Origin: Winogradskya consettensis
Lineage (GTDB): Bacteria > Actinomycetota > Actinomycetes > Mycobacteriales > Micromonosporaceae
Direction: 5' to 3'
Length of the DNA: 64,000 nucleotides
Assembly: GCF_018332715.1 (NCBI RefSeq)
Contig: NZ_BOQP01000003.1
Location: 62,001-126,000 of the forward strand
Shown: one piece after another, positions 57,615 through 64,000 of the stretch
How the letters are laid out: each line of letters begins with the position of its first letter
Position numbering within the stretch: the stretch's first letter is position 1
Translations under genes and position numbers: made by a program
The notes under the pieces: generated by a model
Database searches by the model: none
The model's input: the letters and a program-made list of their open reading frames with translations, nothing else
What the model was told of the DNA's origin: nothing

Positions 57615-59793
57615 GGGGCGACAGCCGGAAGTAGTCGAGGTTGAAGCCTCCGGTCTCGCAGTGGACGGTGACGAGCTGGTCGCCGGCGGCCAGCTCGACC
57701 GTGGTGTGCAGCGACTGGTAGGACGCCCAGCCCCCGGTCGCCGGCACGGTCACCGTGGCGAGAGTGGTGCCGGTGGCGCCGGTCGCGTCGCGGAAGGAGA
57801 CGGCGTCGACGGCGTCCGTGCCGGAGCCGTTGGCGGCGCGCAGTTCCAGGTCATAACGGCCCGGCTGCGCCACGTCGACCCGGAATTGCAGCCAGTTGCC
57901 GGCGGCGGTCCAGCCCACGTTCTTTCCGCCGCTCGCGGAGGCGGTGTTCTCGACGAAGTTCGCGCCGCCGTCCGTCCAGCCGTGCTGGGCGGTGTAGGCC
58001 TCGGCTTCAACGCGTACGCCCACGGGAGCCCCGTGCGGTTCCACGGTGACGTGCACCTTCGCCTCGGCCCGCGCACGTCCGTCGGTGGCGTAGAACGTGA
58101 GGTCCTGTGATCCCGCCGCGACCGGGGTCAGCGTGACGAGCCCGGTGCCGGCGTCCACGCTCACGCCCGGCGGCAGGTCGACGGCGTAGTAGGAGAGCCC
58201 GTGGGTGCCGCGCAACGAGAACGTCGTGGTTCCGTACTGCTGGGCGACGACCTCGGCGGGAGCGGCGAGGACCGGCGGGTGGCTGTGCCCGGTGGGCGGG
58301 TTCTGGGTCCAGCGATAGGTGGCGTACGCCCCGGCGGGCACCTCGGCGACGAACGACTTTCCGGCGACGACGACGCGTACGCGAGCGGCGGCCGGGTTGC
58401 TGTTACCCACCACGGCGACGTAGGAGTTCCGGTCGCGGAATACGACGTTGCTGATGCCGTGGCCGGGGGTGCCGGACTCTACGCGTACATAATCAGGGGT
58501 CAGGTATTTGGCGAACTGGCCCATCGCATAGAGCTCGTTGCGCACCGAGAACGTGCGGGTCGTGGTGTCGACCTTGACCAGGCGATCGGGCCATTTGGTG
58601 GTGCGGCCGATCTCGTCCCAGTCCACATTGTTGTCCCGCTTGTCGGTCCAGTGCAGCGTGCCGCCGTCCTGATCCGTGGTCTGCGCCCACATGACATAGG
58701 AGCTCGCGTCGAGCCGGAAATAGTCGAGAATTGTCGCCGGGCTCAGATCGCTGGTCTCGGTCAGATGTACAGGCTTGCCGTACTGCTCGTACGCGTCCCG
58801 CATGACCTTAGGGTCGCCCCAGTATGGATGAAACGCTATGGCATCGGCCGCGCGCAGGGCCTTAGGGTCATCGAAGATCCGGTAGTAGTTCTTCGTCGCG
58901 GTGCTGTTCGGGTCCCGCCAGTCCCAGAAATTGAAGTCGTGCACATAGAGGTCGGTGCCAAGCCGCGCGGCGGCGAGTTCCCGCTTGATCGCGACGGAGA
59001 GCTTCTGCTGCTGGGCCACGGTGATGTCCATGGCCGGGTAGACCACGTCCATGCCCGGCTCATTGAGCAGGGTCAGAGCATCGATCCGAATTCCCTGCTT
59101 CGCGTACGCCTGCAGGTATTTGACGTAGTACCGCGCGAACACGTCGATGCAGTCGTCGCGCAGTTTGCCGGCCTGGTAGTAGGAGCTCGTGCTCCCGGGC
59201 AGCAACGCGACCTCGCCGGTGAACTGGTTGTTCGTCTTCATCCACGCCGGGGCGCTCCAGGCCGAGGCGAAGAACGTGGCCCGCGGGTTGTAGCGCTGGA
59301 TGAGTTTGACGGTGTCGACGATGTGCAGGTCGAGGTCGCGCTGGATGGAGAAGTGCCGCAGCGGGAAATCGTCGCTCACTCCGGTGGGGAGCTCGTCGTA
59401 GGACCAGAACGGCAGGTGCTCGATGAGGTCGGGGCTGCCGATGGTGAGCCGGAAGCGGTCGAGCCCGGCGCCGGTGCGCGGGTCCACGAGCAGCCGGATC
59501 GCCCGGTCCCGCTCGGCGGGTGTGAGCTTCCACAGGTTGGACACACTTGTCTCGTCGAGCGAGAAGCCGATCCCCGAGTAGCGCTGCCGTGGCTGGCTCG
59601 GGTCCACGACGACCGTGGCGTCGGCGGCGGTGTCGCTGTTCTTGCCGAGCCAGGTCGCCGGCAGCGGCTGCCACGAGGTGTTGCCGGCCGAGTAACTGCC
59701 GAGCACCAGCTCACGGCGGTGTGCTTCGGCCGGTGCGGCAGCGGAGGCCGCGGCCAGCACGGTCACCAGGGCAACGGTCAGGGATCGCCTCAC
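57601..59793 (-). CDS. Secreted GH30 glycanase with carbohydrate-binding module
   Basis: 730 residues. Signal peptide LTVALVTVLAAASAAAPAEA; the GH30 barrel follows with the acid/base E245 in LTLLNEPGMD and the nucleophile E347 in VHLTETSD. The beta-sandwich linked to GH30 ends near residue 490, then a small Ig-like domain (YAVDLPPGVSVDAGTGLVTL) and a C-terminal CBM6/35-like module (VEAEAYTAQHGWTDGGANFV, WLQFRVDVAQPGRYDLELRA). It probably cleaves beta-1,6-glucan or glucuronoxylan outside the cell. GTG at 59793 follows GAGGAGG by 4 bases. A perfect palindrome lies about 60 bases upstream. Confidence 0.93.
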   Translation of the reverse strand: MRRSLTVALVTVLAAASAAAPAEAHRRELVLGSYSAGNTSWQPLPATWLGKNSDTAADATVVVDPSQPRQRYSGIGFSLDETSVSNLWKLTPAERDRAIRLLVDPRTGAGLDRFRLTIGSPDLIEHLPFWSYDELPTGVSDDFPLRHFSIQRDLDLHIVDTVKLIQRYNPRATFFASAWSAPAWMKTNNQFTGEVALLPGSTSSYYQAGKLRDDCIDVFARYYVKYLQAYAKQGIRIDALTLLNEPGMDVVYPAMDITVAQQQKLSVAIKRELAAARLGTDLYVHDFNFWDWRDPNSTATKNYYRIFDDPKALRAADAIAFHPYWGDPKVMRDAYEQYGKPVHLTETSDLSPATILDYFRLDASSYVMWAQTTDQDGGTLHWTDKRDNNVDWDEIGRTTKWPDRLVKVDTTTRTFSVRNELYAMGQFAKYLTPDYVRVESGTPGHGISNVVFRDRNSYVAVVGNSNPAAARVRVVVAGKSFVAEVPAGAYATYRWTQNPPTGHSHPPVLAAPAEVVAQQYGTTTFSLRGTHGLSYYAVDLPPGVSVDAGTGLVTLTPVAAGSQDLTFYATDGRARAEAKVHVTVEPHGAPVGVRVEAEAYTAQHGWTDGGANFVENTASASGGKNVGWTAAGNWLQFRVDVAQPGRYDLELRAANGSGTDAVDAVSFRDATGATGTTLATVTVPATGGWASYQSLHTTVELAAGDQLVTVHCETGGFNLDYFRLSPLTYR

Positions 59794-59851
59794 GAGGCCT
59801 CCTCATTGACATCGACGGACGTCGACATAAAAGAAGACTTACTATCCGGCG

Positions 59852-59878
59852 CGGTTAAGTCAAGATCTGACTTAACCG
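59852..59878. promoter_or_regulatory. Perfect operator palindrome between GH30 and FtsX genes
   Basis: CGGTTAAGTCA and TGACTTAACCG are 11-base perfect arms with a 5-base spacer (AGATC). It lies 19 bases before the FtsX-type start and 59 bases before the GH30 start on the other strand. AT-rich promoter-like sequence adjoins it. A repressor binding here could control both genes; no regulator gene is visible nearby. Confidence 0.75.
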
Positions 59879-59897
59879 AATGGCAATGTGGAGTCCG

Positions 59898-62618
59898 ATG
59901 AGTTCAGAGGTCTTCAACGCGATCCGAGCCCGTACCCCGCAGACCGCCGCATTGTTGATCATCGCCGCGCTGCTCGCCGCCGCGGCCGCCGCCGGTCCCT
60001 GGTACGCCCTGACCGTCACCACCCGTGCCGCCACCACGGTCGTGGAGTCCGCGCCACCCGAGCAGCGCACCGTCACCCTGCACAGCTCGATCCCGATCAA
60101 CGGCGACCCGGCCCGGGCCCTCGACGACTTCGCGGGTGTCGCCGGCGCCGCACTGCCCGTCCCCGGTGCCCGTCCGGTGCTCGGCCTGAGCCGCGACAAG
60201 CTCGCCTACCGAGCCGACTTCTGCTCGACCGCCCGACTGACCGGTACGTGCCCGCAGCGGGCCGGCGAGGTCGCGATCGGCGCGGCGAACGCGCAACGGC
60301 TGAACCTGAAGGTCGGCAGCGAGCTGAGCGAGCCCGTACGCCTGCGCGTCGTCGCCATCTACGAACCGGGCAGCGACACGCTCTACACGTCGGCGGCCAC
60401 GTTCGCGGATCCGCGTCTCGCCCAGGCGGACGCCACCTACACCGTGCCGCTGCCGGTCGCCGCCGTGCGCGGGGACGACGGCTACGACCTGCGCCGGGTC
60501 ATTGCCCGCGCCGCCGAGGGCGCGAAGGTCGACAACGCCACGGGCCCCCTGCTCGACGCCGTCGACGACGAGCGGGCCACGATCCGGCGCGGCGTCCTGA
60601 TCGCCCTCGCGCAGGTGCTGGTGCTCGGCTGGCTGACGGCCGGGCTGGCAGGGCGTTACACCGGGCGCGAGCGTCGGGCCGACGCGGCGCTGCTCAAGCT
60701 GCGGGGCGGCACCCAGTTCGGGGTGCTGCGCCTGGCGCTGGGCCAGCATCTGCTGCCGCTGCTCGGCGGGGCGATCGCCGGTGCGCCCCTCGGTGTGCTG
60801 GCCGCGTGGCTGCTGTCGGGCGGGGCACCCGTACGAGCGGAGCTGGGTTCAGCACTTGGTCTCGGAGCCGCCGCCGTCGGTGCGGCCATGCTGATCGCCC
60901 TGGTGGTGCTCGCGGTGGTCGACCTGGTGCTGGCGCGGGGGCCGGTCGCGGTCCTGCTGCGACGCGTACGCGTGGGGCGCCGCGACTGGCGCGGGGACGT
61001 CGCCGACCTGGCGCTGATCGTGGTGGCCGCAGGTGCGGTGGTGCAGGCGCGTTCCAGCAGCCCGGACAGCGGCGTTGGTTCGGTCGCCCCCGCCCTGGTC
61101 GCGCTCGCCGTGGGGCTGGTGCTCGCGCGGCTGTTCGGCCTGGTGGCGGATCGCGCCGGCGGGGTGGCACTGCGCGCCGGGCGGCTGCGCTCGGGCCTGA
61201 CCGCGGTGCAGGTCTCCCGACAGCCCGGCACCGACCGGGTGTTCGCGCTGGCCGTCGTCGCCGTGGCGCTGGCCGCGACCACCGCCGGAGGTTTCGCCGT
61301 GGCACGCACCGAGCGGGCCGATCGGGCCGCGCAGGAGCTGGGTGCCGCCCGCGTTCTCACCGTCCAGGCCCCGACCGTGACCAGCCTGCTGTGGGCCGTC
61401 CACCGGGCCGACCCCGGCGGGAAGCAGGCGCGGGCCGCCCTGGTCGACCGGTCGGCGAGCCCGCCGCTCGTCCTGGTGGAGAACAACGGCGTCGCCGCTG
61501 CGAGCCTGCCGCTGATCACCGGCACGTCGCTGAGCCTGACGGAGCGTAACGGCCGTGCGGTCCCGACCGACCTGACCCTGCTGGTGCAGCACGAGGCCAC
61601 CGGGCTCATCGCCCGCGTCCGGTTCCCCGCGGCCGCGCCGGGTGAGCACACGGTCGAGGCAGCCGTCCCGGGCTGCACCGCGACGCCGGGCTGCCGCCTG
61701 GTCCGGTGGCAGCTGACCAGCCCGTCGACCCCGGACGGTCGTCGCATCCCCGGCACGGTCACCATCCGCAGCCTCGCCCAGCGCGGCCCGGACACCGCGA
61801 TCGCGGGTGCCGCGCAGCTCGCCGACCCCACCCTGTGGCGGACCGACTTCACCGGCGTCTCGCTGGCGATCGGCACCACGGCCGCCGGGCTGTCCATGAC
61901 ACCCGATCCGGGCCCGAACGGGGTCACGGGCGACTCGGTCTATGCCGCGGACAGCCGGCTCCCGTTGCCGGTCGTGCTGGCCGGCAACGCGCCGAGTGTC
62001 TGGCGGCTGGCCGACCCGGCCATCATCGGGATCGGGACCCAACCCCTGCCGGTCCAGGTCACCGGCACCGCACGAAGCCTGCCCGTGGTCGGCGCGAGCG
62101 GCATCCTCGCGGATCTGGACGCTGCCCGGCGGGTCGCGGGTGAGTCGGAGTTGCGGGGCGAGGCACAGGTCTGGCTCACCGCGGACGCCGATCCCGGCAT
62201 CGTCACGGCGCTGCGGGCCGCAGGCGTGACGATCCTGGGCGAGGACACCACCACGGCGCGCGCCGAGCGGTACTCGCGGCAGGGGCTGGCTGCCACCGGA
62301 CGGTTCGCGCTGTTCACGGTCGTGGTGGCGGTGCTGCTCGCGGCGGCGATGATGGCTGTCGCGGCCGTGGTCGACCGCGGACCGCAGACCGATCGGTTGC
62401 GCTCGCTGCGCGCGCAGGGCCTGTCGTCGCGTACGGCGTTCACCATCTCGTACGCCGTCCCAGCCGCCCTCGCCCTCGCATCCGTCCTCGGTGGAGTGAT
62501 CGCGGCGCAGGTCGCCGTACCCCTCGCCGGTGCCGCGCCCCCGTGGCTGCCCGCGATCCCCGCGGCCCTCGTGGTGTTCGGCCTGACCGCCTGGATCTCC
62601 GCCCGGAGCCGCTCATGA
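59898..62618 (+). CDS. FtsX-type ABC permease 1
   Basis: About 906 residues with the twofold FtsX/MacB-like layout: an N-terminal membrane segment (TAALLIIAALLAAAAAAGPW), a long extracytoplasmic domain, three membrane segments around residues 235-340 (LIALAQVLVLGWLTAGLAG, LGAAAVGAAMLIALVVLAVV), further segments near 370-460, a second external domain and a final membrane group (FALFTVVVAVLLAAAMMAV). ATG at 59898 follows GGAG by 4 bases; ATGs at 59880 and 59886 are possible but nearer the palindrome. It is coupled by ATGA to the second permease. The ATPase gene is probably outside the window. Confidence 0.85.
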   Translation: MSSEVFNAIRARTPQTAALLIIAALLAAAAAAGPWYALTVTTRAATTVVESAPPEQRTVTLHSSIPINGDPARALDDFAGVAGAALPVPGARPVLGLSRDKLAYRADFCSTARLTGTCPQRAGEVAIGAANAQRLNLKVGSELSEPVRLRVVAIYEPGSDTLYTSAATFADPRLAQADATYTVPLPVAAVRGDDGYDLRRVIARAAEGAKVDNATGPLLDAVDDERATIRRGVLIALAQVLVLGWLTAGLAGRYTGRERRADAALLKLRGGTQFGVLRLALGQHLLPLLGGAIAGAPLGVLAAWLLSGGAPVRAELGSALGLGAAAVGAAMLIALVVLAVVDLVLARGPVAVLLRRVRVGRRDWRGDVADLALIVVAAGAVVQARSSSPDSGVGSVAPALVALAVGLVLARLFGLVADRAGGVALRAGRLRSGLTAVQVSRQPGTDRVFALAVVAVALAATTAGGFAVARTERADRAAQELGAARVLTVQAPTVTSLLWAVHRADPGGKQARAALVDRSASPPLVLVENNGVAAASLPLITGTSLSLTERNGRAVPTDLTLLVQHEATGLIARVRFPAAAPGEHTVEAAVPGCTATPGCRLVRWQLTSPSTPDGRRIPGTVTIRSLAQRGPDTAIAGAAQLADPTLWRTDFTGVSLAIGTTAAGLSMTPDPGPNGVTGDSVYAADSRLPLPVVLAGNAPSVWRLADPAIIGIGTQPLPVQVTGTARSLPVVGASGILADLDAARRVAGESELRGEAQVWLTADADPGIVTALRAAGVTILGEDTTTARAERYSRQGLAATGRFALFTVVVAVLLAAAMMAVAAVVDRGPQTDRLRSLRAQGLSSRTAFTISYAVPAALALASVLGGVIAAQVAVPLAGAAPPWLPAIPAALVVFGLTAWISARSRS

Positions 62619-64000
62619 TCGCGCTGGTGCTGTCCATGGCGTGGAGCCGGCGTGGGCAGGCGTTCACCGTCGCCCTGCTGGCGATGCTCGGCGTGGCCGC
62701 AGCCGTGGCCGCACCCGCCTACCTGCGCGCGGCCGACCGTGCCGTGGCCGCCGGTCAGATCGCGACGGCGACCCCCGCCGAGCGCGGCGTCAGGATGAGC
62801 ACGGTCCAGCAGGACGCCGGCGGCGAGGCCGCCCCGGTCCAGGACGTCACGTTCAACGACGCCGGCCCGGCACTGGTCGACCTGCCCGGCTTCTCCTACG
62901 CGTACTCCGCGGAGTACGCGACCATCGGCATCGAGCGCGACGACGAGTTCCGCACCAGGTTCGTCTTCCGCCAGCAGGCCTGCGACCACCTCGTCATGCG
63001 CAGCGGGCGGTGCCTGGCGAGCGAAGGCGACATCGTCCTCGGCGAGCACACCGCCGACCGGCTCGGCCTGCGCGCCGGCGACTCGATCACCCTGTCGTAC
63101 GCCGTCTTCAGCAGCAATCCGGACGTCCGCAAGTACGTGGCCCGGGGCGCACCCAAGAAGTTCTTCGTCGCGGGGATCTACCACGTCGCGGATCCGGGCG
63201 ACGCCTACTGGGGAACGCACGGCTACTTCGCCGCGGATCCGGGCGGCTGGCCCGGCGAGCCCGCGTTCGTCGGCAACCCCACGATGGTGGCGATGGACCG
63301 GGGCAGCGTCCAGCTCTTCATCGACGGGATCGCCGGCCCGGACGCGCTCGACGTGGACGGCCTGCCCGCGCTGCGCTCCGGGCTCGCGTCGCTCCAGCGG
63401 GCCATCCAGGCGGCGAACGGCGGGGTCACGCTCAGCACCGCGCTGCCCGACCTGCTCGACCGGATCGACGCGGGCCGCTCGTCGGCCCATCTGATCGTGC
63501 CGGTGCTCGCCGTCCCGCTGATCGTGCTCGCGTGCCTGACCATCTTCCTCGCCGTCAGCTCCGGTATGGACGCCCGCCGCCCCGAACTCGCCGTGGTCGC
63601 CCTGCGCGGCGCCCGCCGGGGTCAGCGCTGGTGGCTCGCGACCGGCGAGAGCCTGGTGGCGATCGTGGCCGGCGCCGTCGCGGGCTGCTTCGCGGGCCAG
63701 CTCCTGGTCAACGCGCTCACCGCCGAACGCTTCCCCGGTCTCGGTGCGGACCCGGGACTGGCCTCCCTCAAGTACGCGCCACTGGCCACGCTGGCCGCCG
63801 CCCTCACCGCCGTGATCGCCGCGCAGCGTCACGTCCGCACCCCGGCCGCCACCCTGATTCGTAGCGCCTCCGGAGGCAGCGGCGTGGCGGGCACGATCGT
63901 GCTGGACATCGCCCTCGCCCTGCTCGCGGCCGCCGCCGGAACGCAGCTCGCCGTCTCCGGCGGGACGCTGACCGGGGTCGGCACGTTCGCTGCGGCGCTG
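62615..64000 (+). CDS. FtsX-type ABC permease 2 (cut by window end)
   Basis: ATG at 62615 overlaps the stop of permease 1. About 460 residues are visible without a stop, from MIALVLSMAWSRRGQAFTVA, with the first membrane segment (LLAMLGVAAAVAAPAYLRAA), then an external domain (EGDIVLGEHTADRLGLRAGD) and a membrane group (LIVLACLTIFLAVSSGMDAR) as in permease 1. The two proteins form the membrane part of one exporter or lipoprotein/antibiotic-resistance complex. Substrate unknown. Confidence 0.85.
   Translation, partial: MIALVLSMAWSRRGQAFTVALLAMLGVAAAVAAPAYLRAADRAVAAGQIATATPAERGVRMSTVQQDAGGEAAPVQDVTFNDAGPALVDLPGFSYAYSAEYATIGIERDDEFRTRFVFRQQACDHLVMRSGRCLASEGDIVLGEHTADRLGLRAGDSITLSYAVFSSNPDVRKYVARGAPKKFFVAGIYHVADPGDAYWGTHGYFAADPGGWPGEPAFVGNPTMVAMDRGSVQLFIDGIAGPDALDVDGLPALRSGLASLQRAIQAANGGVTLSTALPDLLDRIDAGRSSAHLIVPVLAVPLIVLACLTIFLAVSSGMDARRPELAVVALRGARRGQRWWLATGESLVAIVAGAVAGCFAGQLLVNALTAERFPGLGADPGLASLKYAPLATLAAALTAVIAAQRHVRTPAATLIRSASGGSGVAGTIVLDIALALLAAAAGTQLAVSGGTLTGVGTFAAAL

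Overview
The window is high-GC DNA with dense gene packing, strong third-position G/C bias, many GTG starts and frequent 4-base ATGA/GTGA gene overlaps. Together with actinobacterial marker families (DUF397, an ECF42 sigma with its DGPF partner, an EspR-like regulator, MAB_1171c-type membrane protein, DUF305/LVIVD pair, a KdpD-like kinase) this points to a filamentous actinomycete, most likely of the Micromonosporaceae (Actinoplanes-like). The genus is inferred from gene style only.

Layout. 1-5.5 kb (mostly minus strand): a TetR-ABC ATPase-ABC permease operon cut by the window edge, an Asp/Glu-racemase-like protein, a truncated KdpD-type sensor kinase and a CPA1 Na+/H+ antiporter. 5.6-10.7 kb: secreted GH3 beta-glucosidase with a PA14 insert, DUF397 and a DUF6082-like membrane protein, a MerR-like regulator behind a strong hairpin, and an HSL-type esterase. 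10.7-14.2 kb: S-adenosylhomocysteine hydrolase preceded by a convincing SAH riboswitch, then the DGPF/ECF42 pair. 14.2-19 kb: sugar-isomerase-like TIM barrel, M48 peptidase, peptide deformylase, cytochrome P450. 18.9-20.9 kb: EspR-like HTH convergent with a MAB_1171c-type membrane protein and an ImmA/IrrE-type peptidase. 21-24.4 kb: DMT transporter, YciO/Sua5-type protein, sulfotransferase, MarR plus FMN reductase. 24.4-27.4 kb: a fused luciferase-like/FAD (BBE) flavoprotein coupled to a second luciferase-like enzyme, divergent from the MarR gene across a two-site operator. 27.4-30.2 kb: DrrAB-type ABC exporter with MerR and SRPBCC genes.

30.5-37 kb is an accessory-looking island: tRNA-Arg, two degenerate copies of a roughly 150-base direct repeat bracketing gene remnants and a Panacea-domain gene followed by two related small genes of unknown function, an unrecognised 411-residue protein, and a SIS-domain sugar-phosphate isomerase. 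37-40.2 kb: a small HHH-like protein, an NAD-dependent epimerase, then a compact array of twelve tRNA genes, all on the minus strand, preceded by a 50-codon gene with a repeat.

40.2-53 kb: SGNH hydrolase, a lone sigma region-2 protein, Gfo/Idh/MocA oxidoreductase, GNAT acetyltransferase, a secreted beta-helix glycanase, a peptidase S51-like/CysRS-C-terminal fusion, an MDR oxidoreductase with a triplet-repeat insert and divergent MarR, an ATP-grasp protein, a membrane protein with repeated TQ-x-V motifs, a Ser/Ala-rich secreted protein and a HAD phosphatase. 52.8-57.6 kb: DUF305, LVIVD beta-propeller, LysM/M15 carboxypeptidase, and a translationally coupled trio of two LuxR-type regulators and a 52-residue exported peptide ending in a Cys-x-x-Cys-Met tail. 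57.6-64 kb: secreted GH30 glycanase with a CBM, a perfect operator palindrome, and two FtsX-type permeases, the second cut by the window end.

The strongest candidates for undescribed biology are the LuxR-LuxR-peptide cassette (56120-57614), the repeat-bracketed Panacea operon (31921-34236), and the tRNA array with its small upstream gene (38744-40133).
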